In this document: piece after piece, positions 1-6,658 of the stretch
How positions within the stretch are numbered: position 1 is the stretch's first letter
Layout of the letters: every line of letters starts with the position of its first letter
Source: Rikenellaceae bacterium UBA1749
GTDB lineage: Bacteria; Bacteroidota; Bacteroidia; Bacteroidales; Rikenellaceae
DNA length: 10,775 nucleotides
Direction of reading: 5' to 3'
Assembly: GCA_002315675.1 (NCBI GenBank)
Contig: DCHP01000025.1
Coordinates: 1-10,775 of the forward strand
Notes under the pieces: model-generated
Told to the model about the DNA's origin: nothing
Database searches by the model: none
Seen by the model: only the letters and a program-made list of their open reading frames with translations
Position numbers and translations under genes: made by a program

Positions 1-76
1 TTTGGACTTTTTAAAGTGGACTCACAATTGAATTATATGAAGATGTCAATTCGATTTATTGTGTATACCGAAATAT

Positions 77-1024
77 TTATGAAAGAACATGACTTCCGAT
101 TTTTTTCAATAAACCAATGGTTCCACTTGTCAGCCTATTGATGTTTCTATTGTAGTTTCCTGCACCTCCAGCCTGAACAATCCACTCAGACACTGTTGGA
201 ACGGAAAAGTAACCTACAATTCCGATAATCATGAAAATCATATAATAACCAGAATTAATTTTTGGAGTGCCTGCCTCCAGTTCTGTTATCTGATTCTGAA
301 TTATTAGAATTTCGAGTCTTGAGAGGATAGATGAAAACAGGTTTGAAACAGGAAGCCATAGATAGATCTGAATATACTTTGAGAACCAATAACTCATAGT
401 CCCTTCAAGGCCATTCCATATAGAAAGTGAAAACGATATTGGACCGAGTATTGATAGAACTACAAGAAAAAATGTCCTCAGAGTATCAATTATAATTGCT
501 GATGCCTCAAATAGAATGTTTATTACTTCAGATGCAAGCTCCCTGACATTGGCACGGACTTCATAAGCTCCTTTTTCCAGGTACATTCTGGACATGGTTA
601 GAAGATCACTAGGTGACCATCCAAGACTTTCTATTTCCTTATCAAATTCTTCATCACTTGCAAGGTACACTGTCTCTGGATTATTTGCCATTGAAATTTT
701 TTCAAGTTCATCTCTTCTTTTCTGAAATTCACCAACAGAAAATTTTTCTTTTTCAAGTATTGATTCTGTGCCGCTGGATACTATTCCAAGTACTCCGTTC
801 AATGTCCCTAAGACAAGTGTTGGGAAGAATAGAATTGAAAGACCAATTGCAAAAGGTTTAAGTAATTGTAAAAAGTCTATTTCTCTTCCATCAGCGAGAG
901 TGCTCCATATCTTTAATGATATATACACAAGTGCTCCAAGGCCTGCTAATACCCTTGCAATTGATGCCATTGATGAACAAAGTGGCATCATTTCATCATA
1001 AAGAGATATCAGTATTTCATGCAT
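77..1024 (-). CDS. traJ: Conjugative transposon protein TraJ (VirB6-like inner-membrane protein)
   Basis: This is a 315-residue polytopic membrane protein of the Bacteroidales TraJ family, thought to be the VirB6-like inner-membrane part of the mating apparatus. Hydrophobic segments lie at about residues 19-41, 52-82, 165-202 (ending in the family-typical stretch IDTLRTFFLVVLSILGPISF), 211-232 and 257-282. The segment YLWLPVSNLFSSIL and the Gly-rich tail GGAGNYNRN are also typical. A charged, presumably soluble loop lies between residues 85 and 160. The length is close to the usual 310-340 residues. It lies 51 bases after traI and is probably the next gene in the same transcript. The 76 bases beyond its stop hold no visible gene start, so the following tra gene must start outside the window. 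Membrane topology is inferred from hydrophobicity only. Confidence 0.93.
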   Translation of the reverse strand: MHEILISLYDEMMPLCSSMASIARVLAGLGALVYISLKIWSTLADGREIDFLQLLKPFAIGLSILFFPTLVLGTLNGVLGIVSSGTESILEKEKFSVGEFQKRRDELEKISMANNPETVYLASDEEFDKEIESLGWSPSDLLTMSRMYLEKGAYEVRANVRELASEVINILFEASAIIIDTLRTFFLVVLSILGPISFSLSIWNGLEGTMSYWFSKYIQIYLWLPVSNLFSSILSRLEILIIQNQITELEAGTPKINSGYYMIFMIIGIVGYFSVPTVSEWIVQAGGAGNYNRNINRLTSGTIGLLKKIGSHVLS

Positions 1025-1075
1025 ATTACAAAAGATTCCTAACTTGATATTTCAGTTCATGTAATTCACTCCTAA

Positions 1076-1744
1076 TCATTTTATATGATCTGTCAAAGAC
1101 CCATATAGTCTTACTATGCCATCAATGTCTTCACCCGTCTGATTTCTTACATATGAAACCGCCTGAACTTTCCTTGTATAGTATTCAAGCAACTTTTTGT
1201 AATGAACCATTTTTTCATGACTTCGTTCAAGTATATCAAGCCTTTCCTTGTCAGTCATTGATACTGATGAGCTGCTTGCTATTGATTTGACATCAAATAG
1301 TGCATTGGCACATTTGTCCAGAATTCTCGCATAACCGAATGATATTGCAGATATTTCTTCTGCAGTATATATTGGATCTGAAGATATTTTCTGAAAATTA
1401 TTCTTATACAACGAAGTAATCTCAGAAGCAAGTTCGATTGTATGTTTCAATTCATATGCATCCTTTACAACCGTATTGATAGTTTTGAGGTACTCATAAT
1501 ATTTTCTCGTCTGTTCAAATATTTTCTGAGTATTAAGGACATTTTCCAGAACAGCTACACGGGTAGCCTCAGACTGTCCTATGGTCTTGGCAGTGTTCAC
1601 AACACTCTGTGCAAGATTTGACGGGTCTGAGACAACCACTTGAGCTGACACATAATAAAATGAAAGTAAAAGAACTAATAATGAAACATTCAGTTTGATT
1701 ATCCCTGAATAATTTGTTGACTTTGATGAATGTGTAGTTTTCAT
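1076..1744 (-). CDS. traI: Conjugative transposon protein TraI (DUF4141 family, exported)
   Basis: This 222-residue protein resembles the DUF4141/TraI family of Bacteroidales conjugative elements. Family-like stretches include VVVSDPSNLAQSVVNTAK near the mature N-terminus, a helical region around EQTRKYYEYLKTINTVVKDA, and EEISAISFGYARIL. I chose the ATG at 1744. It gives a basic N-terminus, a hydrophobic core (VSLLVLLLSFYYV) and a signal-peptidase-like site SAQ/V, placing the mature protein in the periplasm. The frame stays open upstream to a TTG at 1795, but that start would bury the signal peptide behind 17 polar residues. The rest is mostly helical and probably coiled-coil. Proteins at this position are compared with VirB5-type components, but that role is inferred. 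The gene follows traG after 161 bases and precedes traJ by 51 bases. Confidence 0.9.
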   Translation of the reverse strand: MKTTHSSKSTNYSGIIKLNVSLLVLLLSFYYVSAQVVVSDPSNLAQSVVNTAKTIGQSEATRVAVLENVLNTQKIFEQTRKYYEYLKTINTVVKDAYELKHTIELASEITSLYKNNFQKISSDPIYTAEEISAISFGYARILDKCANALFDVKSIASSSSVSMTDKERLDILERSHEKMVHYKKLLEYYTRKVQAVSYVRNQTGEDIDGIVRLYGSLTDHIK

Positions 1745-1905
1745 GTTATCTGTTGTTAATGGTTTAGAATATTCGACCGACTTGAAATAGTCCAATCAAT
1801 AGAGAAACACTCCCAATGCAGATATCTGTGCTTGTGGCAAAAAAGATAAAACATACTATTAAAGAGGACTAATTATTATTGAGTTGAGTGATTTTTATTG
1901 ATTTT

Positions 1906-4362
1906 CTATTCATTGGCAAGTAGTTCAATTGCACGGGTATAACTACCCAATTTCTCAGCTAGATCCTTTACTCGTTTTTTCTCTGTTTCTTCAGTAGTGT
2001 ATGTAAAGTATTCCTCTTTGCTGACTTCAAGCGAGTATACTTTTGAGAATCTGGAACCAAGTCCTATCCATAGTTCATTGTATCTCGTCCTCTGAGGATT
2101 ATTGCTTTGATTGATTGACAATATTTCTGCCTTCTGTTTCTCTGTAATTCCTAGTGCGTCCTGGATTTCTGAAAAACGGTTTAGATATCTGCTTTCATCC
2201 ATAAGAATCTTGCAGTCAGAGTTATTGATTATACTTTCCTTCACAATTGATGATGAGAGTACGTCATCAACCTCCTGAGTTACTATGATTGCTTCACCAA
2301 AATACTTTCTGACAGTTTTATACAGATATTTAATATATGATGCCATTCGTTCAGTTGCTAAAGCACGCCATGCCTCTTCAATTACAAACATCTTTCTTAT
2401 TCCTTTCTGTGTTTTCATCTTGGTAATGAATAGTTCCATAATGACAATTGAGGCAACTGTCATAAGCACAGGATTATCCTTAATTGCATCAATCTCGAAA
2501 ACAACAAATCTGTCCGAGAGCATCGAGTCTGCAGTTATATTATTGGAATTTAGAAGTTTGTCATATCGTCCACCTTCGTAATATGGTGAGAGTACCATCA
2601 GGAAATTCTCAGCTATCTGTTTTCTTATAGGCTCTTTTGGCATACACTTTTTAATATATCTATAAAATCCATTGAATGAACCATTTGCCGAATCCAGCTT
2701 CAAGTATCTATCCAGCATATCCTCAATAAAATTCTCCTCTACCATTGCGACAGAATCATCTGGTTTCTTCCATAAAGAGACCAACAAGGCTGTCAGATTT
2801 ATTATCGTTTCATCATCAAAATTTGTATCACCTCGCCTGAATGGGTTGAAAGAAAACTGACTGTAATCAGAACATGTAACATATGTCCCATCTTTATTCT
2901 CAGATTCACTATGAATGAAATTGCATAGACCCTCGTATGAATTTCCAATATCTATCAAAACAATACTGGCGCCAGATGAATAGTAATTTCTAAGCATATG
3001 ATTCATAAAAAATGATTTACCTGTTCCACTTGGGCCAAGAACGAATTTGTTACGATTTGAAATAACACCTTTTTTCATTGGCAAATCTGATATATCGACA
3101 AGAACAGGGCGACCTGAATCCCTGTCAGACAACTTAATACCAAAATCTGATTTAGAATTTTTATAGATTGTTTCACCTGTGAACATGCAGAGCATAGATG
3201 AAGGCAATTCGACGAAAAGATTCTCTGATGGCAAATCAGCTGCATTACCAGGAAGACCAGCCCAGAAGAGCAGGGGAGTCTCTTCATTGGCATAGTGGGG
3301 CATTATTCCCATACTACTAAAAGCTGGTGCTATCTGTTTTTTGTAATATTCCTTCTCTTTCATGCTGTCAGCCCATCCCATTATATTGAAATGAGCCTTT
3401 ACGATTCTCTCTCCACTACTATGAACATCATCAAGAAATTTCTCAAGTATATGGGCATTTACCCTGTTTGCCCTGCTGTATAGTGATAGTGATTTCATAT
3501 TTCTAAGATCACTTTCAAGTTTTCTAAGTGTTCTTTCTGTATTCTGAATAAAAAGATACTGGTTATAAATATGGTTGCAATAACAGCTTATGCCTAATGG
3601 TGAGGCGAATGACAAGACCATATTACTGACATCTGTTGAATATTTGGAAACAATACGACTTGCAGATAGATGTTCAGGCATCAGTTTAGATGACGGAATA
3701 GTATAGAAAAACATTTGATTGTCACCCGATCTAGGTTGTGAAAAGGCCTTGTTGTTTCTATCTTTGAATGTCAAATCATTGAGAGTCTGATATGTATTCT
3801 CATATCCTATTGAAATGTATCTTTCAATAACACCTTGCCAGTTACGTGTCCCAAGTAATTCACTTTCAGATAAAGTATCGATGGTTAAAAGATATGAAAG
3901 TACACTCTTGAAGTTATCGACGGCATTTACAAATGATGTTATTCTTTCTGTATTAATGTCTTTCGGAACAATTGATTTCCTGCAAAGAGTGGAAAACGTA
4001 CTTTGACCATTCAATCTTTCAGCAGTGCAAAGGGTAAGTGTAATCAAACATTCGTGTTCAATATATTCTCGCTCGTTAAAGTGATATTCATATGCTCTTT
4101 GAAGTGGTGACTGACAATCAGTGAATTTTCCTTCGTATTTATTCCTGTAGAATATATCCTGTTTGTGAATGATTGTCATCTCTGGAAGGTGTGAAATAGC
4201 CTTCAGCCAGAAATCATGCAATGCCTGATATCCTTCTGCATCAAGATTATACGCTTCAGGAAGAGTAACTCTCAATACAATTGAAATATCTCCGTCAACA
4301 GAGACTAAGCATCCGTTTTCATATGACATTAACGGAAAAATTGATTGGATATTTTCGTTCAT
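1906..4362 (-). CDS. traG: Conjugation ATPase TraG (VirB4-like)
   Basis: This 818-residue cytoplasmic ATPase is the VirB4-type motor expected to energise assembly and DNA transfer by the mating channel. The N-terminal part (about residues 1-60, with IFPLMSYENGCLVSVDGDIS) fits the Bacteroidetes TraG N-terminal domain (DUF3875). The ATPase core has Walker A GPSGTGKS at residues 443-450, Walker B MFVIEEAW ending near residue 665, and a downstream VTQEVDD sensor-like segment. The length is within the usual 800-840 residues and no key residue is missing. The ATG lies 5 bases after the traF stop, which implies translational coupling. A 161-base gap follows before traI, where CTnDOT carries traH; no convincing gene is seen there. 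Confidence 0.96.
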   Translation of the reverse strand: MNENIQSIFPLMSYENGCLVSVDGDISIVLRVTLPEAYNLDAEGYQALHDFWLKAISHLPEMTIIHKQDIFYRNKYEGKFTDCQSPLQRAYEYHFNEREYIEHECLITLTLCTAERLNGQSTFSTLCRKSIVPKDINTERITSFVNAVDNFKSVLSYLLTIDTLSESELLGTRNWQGVIERYISIGYENTYQTLNDLTFKDRNNKAFSQPRSGDNQMFFYTIPSSKLMPEHLSASRIVSKYSTDVSNMVLSFASPLGISCYCNHIYNQYLFIQNTERTLRKLESDLRNMKSLSLYSRANRVNAHILEKFLDDVHSSGERIVKAHFNIMGWADSMKEKEYYKKQIAPAFSSMGIMPHYANEETPLLFWAGLPGNAADLPSENLFVELPSSMLCMFTGETIYKNSKSDFGIKLSDRDSGRPVLVDISDLPMKKGVISNRNKFVLGPSGTGKSFFMNHMLRNYYSSGASIVLIDIGNSYEGLCNFIHSESENKDGTYVTCSDYSQFSFNPFRRGDTNFDDETIINLTALLVSLWKKPDDSVAMVEENFIEDMLDRYLKLDSANGSFNGFYRYIKKCMPKEPIRKQIAENFLMVLSPYYEGGRYDKLLNSNNITADSMLSDRFVVFEIDAIKDNPVLMTVASIVIMELFITKMKTQKGIRKMFVIEEAWRALATERMASYIKYLYKTVRKYFGEAIIVTQEVDDVLSSSIVKESIINNSDCKILMDESRYLNRFSEIQDALGITEKQKAEILSINQSNNPQRTRYNELWIGLGSRFSKVYSLEVSKEEYFTYTTEETEKKRVKDLAEKLGSYTRAIELLANE

Positions 4363-4367
4363 AATGT

Positions 4368-4667
4368 TCAGATAAATAATCGTTCGTAATTAATCAATTT
4401 GTAAGGTATCATCCTATGAGCTAAAATTATTGTAAGATCAATATCACGGAATTTATGATTTACAAACAATATTGCAGAAGTCATCATTATGGCAAACACA
4501 GTAGATATTATTAGGCCTTCCAGGGTTGACATACTATTGAGCGTAAGAATAAAGAATAGCATTATTGAAAGTGCAAGTGAGAGCGGAATAAGAAAAATGT
4601 AGAATGACTTAAGACCGAACAATTCAAGAGGACTTCCTACCCCACGATGAATTTCATATTTATTCAT
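4368..4667 (-). CDS. traF: Conjugative transposon protein TraF (DUF4133 family)
   Basis: This 99-residue small inner-membrane protein has the TraF/DUF4133 layout. A conserved N-terminal motif YEIHRGVGSPLELFGLK precedes two hydrophobic segments (about residues 21-43 and 48-70) and a short basic/polar C-terminal tail. By position and size it corresponds to the VirB3-like partner usually found just before the VirB4 ATPase gene. That fits its location 5 bases upstream of traG and 46 bases downstream of traE. The VirB3 equivalence is inferred from gene order; the family assignment comes from the N-terminal motif. Confidence 0.93.
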   Translation of the reverse strand: MNKYEIHRGVGSPLELFGLKSFYIFLIPLSLALSIMLFFILTLNSMSTLEGLIISTVFAIMMTSAILFVNHKFRDIDLTIILAHRMIPYKLINYERLFI

Positions 4668-4713
4668 AAATAAACTGGTTAATTGGTGAATAATATGTCA
4701 TAAAAGAAATGGT

Positions 4714-5040
4714 CTAAAAGAAGAAAGCACTTAGGATAGTTGCAGAAACGACAAGGAAAATGCACGCCCCAAACCATGTTGCAGCAACTTTAGTAGTATC
4801 CGGATCACCGGACGAAAACTTTCCGTAAACCCTAACCGCACCAATTAAACCTACGATTGCGCCGACTGCATACATCAGTTTGGTTATAGGGGCAAAATAT
4901 GAAGTTACCTCACTTGTTGCCTGATTAATACCGACCAGGCCACTGCCAACAATAGTCAATAATTGATTGAATGGTGTAAGAATTCCGGTATTCACAAAAT
5001 GATGAATAATGACTATAATTTTTTCAAATCCGATTCCCAT
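4714..5040 (-). CDS. traE: Conjugative transposon protein TraE (DUF4134 family, VirB2-like pilin candidate)
   Basis: This 108-residue hydrophobic protein carries the hallmark DUF4134/TraE motifs: GINQATSEVTSYF (residues 37-49), LMYAVGAIVGLIGAVRVYGKF, the loop SSGDPDT (76-82), and AATWFGACIFLVVSATIL in the last membrane segment. TraE is regarded as the VirB2-like structural subunit of the conjugative channel; that role is known from family context, not proven here. The N-terminus is unusual: residues 1-36 form a hydrophobic segment without an obvious cleavage site, where many relatives have a classical cleavable signal. The start codon lies 28 bases inside the end of the upstream gene, so the two probably share translation. 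The core from residue 37 is typical in sequence and length. Confidence 0.94.
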   Translation of the reverse strand: MGIGFEKIIVIIHHFVNTGILTPFNQLLTIVGSGLVGINQATSEVTSYFAPITKLMYAVGAIVGLIGAVRVYGKFSSGDPDTTKVAATWFGACIFLVVSATILSAFFF

Positions 5041-5507
5041 GGTTTTTCTCCTACTTTTGATTCAACTTGAGTTTTTGACATATTTATTGATTCATAAACA
5101 CAATTTTGATCTTCCGGTGCAAGTCTAGATATGATTTCATCCAGAAATGGCATTGAATTGAACGAGAGCAAATATTGTCCGGCACGCATTCTTAAATGTG
5201 TTTCTGAATCCTTGTTCTTTGCAATCATAAATTGTTGTTCAAATAGAGATTTATTAAACTCTTCAGAATAATCACATTGCGCTGATTTCTCTATAAATTC
5301 TTCCTCAGACTCGTCAAGTAGTTTGTTAAGATTTTCTCCTGATATTTCAGAATGAGTGGTGTAATTATAAGGCTTGATTAACTCAGAAGTATCATCTGTT
5401 TCGATAACATGATCTTCAGCAGCATCTGATCCTCCGTAAACAAGTATAAAACCGGCTATCAGTAAAATGGAAGATACCGTGATAATGGTTAAGAAAAGTG
5501 TTGTCAT
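5013..5507 (-). CDS. Single-span membrane protein of unknown family in the traB-traD position
   Basis: I do not recognise a family for this 164-residue protein. It has one N-terminal membrane segment (about residues 4-25, ending VYGG). An acidic, polar region follows (SDAAEDHVIETDDTSE, later DESEEEFIEKSAQ), and then a helical C-terminal half containing HLRMRAGQYLLSFNSMPFLDEIISRL. The topology suggests an anchored protein with its soluble part on one side of the inner membrane. Its ATG overlaps the traA stop in an ATGA arrangement, and its end overlaps the traE start by 28 bases, so it is clearly a real, co-translated operon member. In CTnDOT this interval holds traB, traC and traD. It could be a diverged TraD-like protein, but the sequence does not let me claim that. 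Confidence 0.85.
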   Translation of the reverse strand: MTTLFLTIITVSSILLIAGFILVYGGSDAAEDHVIETDDTSELIKPYNYTTHSEISGENLNKLLDESEEEFIEKSAQCDYSEEFNKSLFEQQFMIAKNKDSETHLRMRAGQYLLSFNSMPFLDEIISRLAPEDQNCVYESINMSKTQVESKVGEKPWESDLKKL

Positions 5508-6196
5508 TGTACTTTATTTCTATAGTTAATTAATAGTTTTGATTTCTTGATAAGGTCATTTTCCAGTTGACCAATACATATTTTCTTGACAATACTGAAA
5601 TCAATAGGCTGTTCTGTTGATACGCACACCTTTTCATCAATTTGCTTCATTGTAAAGTATTTCTTCTCTGGTATCTTGATATCCATTATCAAGATTTTGA
5701 CATCATAGCCCACACCAGCCATAGTGACTATATTCCACAACCTTGTTGTTGAATTTGCAGTACATCTGGTTAGAAATGCACGGAACATTGTTTCAGAGCC
5801 TTTCTCCTTAACATCGTAGACCATTTGAAAGAGATTTTTCAACCATTTACAGGAAATCATTGATTCTTCAATCGGTAGATATACAATATCCATACTCCAC
5901 ATAAGTGAAAAACATCCAGATTTTGGAATATCAAAAAAGACAAACTCTGTTTCTTCAGGTAGCCTTTGCGCATCAGACAATGCATTTGAGGGAGTAGACT
6001 CAATAATTGGATATTCACTTTTCTTTCTGACCTCATCAGTCCTTAATGAACTGCAGAAATGCTGTAGGGGGTCACAATCAATAATGGCAACACGTTTATT
6101 TAACTCATAATGAAGCCTGCTTGCCAATAAAACAGTTAAAGTAGAGCATCCGGTACCACCCTTGAAGCTTGTGATAGCAACATAGATAGGTTTCAT
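5504..6196 (-). CDS. traA: TraA, ParA/MinD-like P-loop ATPase with an altered Walker A lysine
   Basis: This 230-residue protein is the first gene of the transfer operon and matches TraA of Bacteroidales conjugative transposons, a ParA/MinD-type ATPase. The deviant Walker A box is KGGTGCST (residues 12-19). The signature lysine K12 is kept, but the P-loop lysine expected before Ser/Thr is C17 (codon TGC, checked in the sequence). Other motifs look normal: IIDCDPLQH at 39-46, with the switch I-type aspartates and Gln, and a Walker B-like FVFFDIP with D89. The substitution should weaken or abolish ordinary ATP hydrolysis, so it may act as a nucleotide-binding scaffold or be a decaying copy. The frame is otherwise intact. 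The role of TraA in transfer is not well defined. The start is the ATG at 6196, and the stop overlaps the next gene as ATGA. Confidence 0.88.
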   Translation of the reverse strand: MKPIYVAITSFKGGTGCSTLTVLLASRLHYELNKRVAIIDCDPLQHFCSSLRTDEVRKKSEYPIIESTPSNALSDAQRLPEETEFVFFDIPKSGCFSLMWSMDIVYLPIEESMISCKWLKNLFQMVYDVKEKGSETMFRAFLTRCTANSTTRLWNIVTMAGVGYDVKILIMDIKIPEKKYFTMKQIDEKVCVSTEQPIDFSIVKKICIGQLENDLIKKSKLLINYRNKVQ

Positions 6197-6225
6197 GACA
6201 TGAAAAAAATAATAATGATCTGTAT

Positions 6226-6265
6226 CTCCGAGTTGAACGGAGGGAGTAACGGAAGAAGTCCGTTC
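6226..6265 (-). promoter_or_regulatory. Tandem hairpins in the traA leader
   Basis: On the traA transcript, a perfect 6-bp stem (AACGGA/TCCGTT, loop CTTCT) occupies 6248-6264. A second 5-bp stem (CTCCG/CGGAG, loop TTCAACT) occupies 6226-6242. An alternative 6-bp pairing, GAACGG with CCGTTC, joins 6260-6265 to 6235-6240 and is mutually exclusive with both stems. A T-rich run follows just before the traA ATG. The arrangement is compatible with attenuation or a regulated ribosome-access switch in front of the transfer operon. The stems are seen directly; the regulatory role is inferred. Confidence 0.45.
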
Positions 6266-6342
6266 TCATATTATAGTTGCTTCCAACTGTAACAAATTCT
6301 TCACTGCAAAGAAATGTATAATAAAATGATATTGTATCTCCT

Positions 6343-6350
6343 CAAAGGTA
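6343..6350 (-). promoter_or_regulatory. Candidate Bacteroides-type -7 box for the tra operon
   Basis: The minus strand reads TACCTTTG here, an exact match to the Bacteroides -7 consensus TAnnTTTG. A TTTC lies 21 bases upstream, close to the TTTG -33 element. Transcription from here would give a leader of roughly 140 bases that includes the tandem hairpins. The eight-base motif is short and could occur by chance, and it falls inside a possible 30-codon leader ORF (6266-6358) that would be incompatible with it. Confidence 0.35.
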
Positions 6351-6533
6351 GATGTCATTTTATGTCATACGGAAACGACAAGAACCTGTAAAGCTCATTG
6401 AAAATGTACTTATACAATGGTTGAAAATAAGCTGGAAATTAATACATCAATAAAGTAGTAATAATATTTATTAAAAGCAGAATGTCTTATGAATATATCC
6501 TAATTAGAAGTTAGTGATCTATGAGTTGTATGA

Positions 6534-6541
6534 TATGTTTG
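6534..6541 (+). promoter_or_regulatory. Second candidate -7 box upstream of the isomerase-like gene
   Basis: TATGTTTG matches TAnnTTTG exactly, but no convincing TTTG-like -33 element is found 19-21 bases upstream. It is a weaker alternative to the box at 6581-6588. Confidence 0.2.
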
Positions 6542-6557
6542 TCTGAATAGGAAAAAA

Positions 6558-6588
6558 TTTATGTTTCTATTGAAAAATAGTATATTTG
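6558..6588 (+). promoter_or_regulatory. Candidate Bacteroides promoter for the isomerase-like gene
   Basis: TATATTTG at 6581-6588 matches the TAnnTTTG -7 consensus. TTTA at 6558-6561 lies 19 bases upstream, one base from the TTTG -33 element, with the usual spacing. The predicted start of transcription near 6595 leaves a leader of about 60 bases ahead of the ATG at 6659. Confidence 0.45.
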
Positions 6589-6658
6589 ATATAATAGATA
6601 TTATTGACAATAGCCTAGCTATCACTATCAATTTGAACCCTCAAACAAATGTTAGAAA

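Larger units (their letters stand above)
6197..6658. other. Divergent intergenic region between traA and the isomerase-like gene
   Basis: These 462 bases contain no gene-sized ORF on either strand. The left part holds the traA leader: hairpins at 6226-6265, a possible 30-codon minus-strand ORF at 6266-6358, and a candidate minus-strand promoter at 6343-6350. The middle (about 6365-6530) is AT-rich with no feature I can name. The right part holds two plus-strand TAnnTTTG boxes (6534-6541 and 6581-6588). It also has two small hairpins in the presumed 5' leader of the plus-strand gene: ATAGC/GCTAT at 6610-6622 and TTTGA/TCAAA at 6632-6645. No tRNA, integrase or recognisable attachment repeat is visible. 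Confidence 0.6.

Noticed and set aside
1..76. Possible start of the next tra gene (traK) at the left edge
   Set aside because: No minus-strand ATG with an open frame is present in these bases; the next gene must start outside the window.
613..1001. Plus-strand ORFs of 77-82 codons opposite traJ
   Set aside because: They lie wholly antisense to a confidently identified gene, and their products show no domain or signal.
1745..1795. TTG-initiated longer form of traI
   Set aside because: It would place 17 polar residues before the signal peptide; the ATG at 1744 gives a standard exported N-terminus.
2285..4006. Several plus- and minus-strand ORFs of 62-98 codons inside traG
   Set aside because: All are alternative-frame shadows of traG, whose frame carries the Walker motifs and is continuous.
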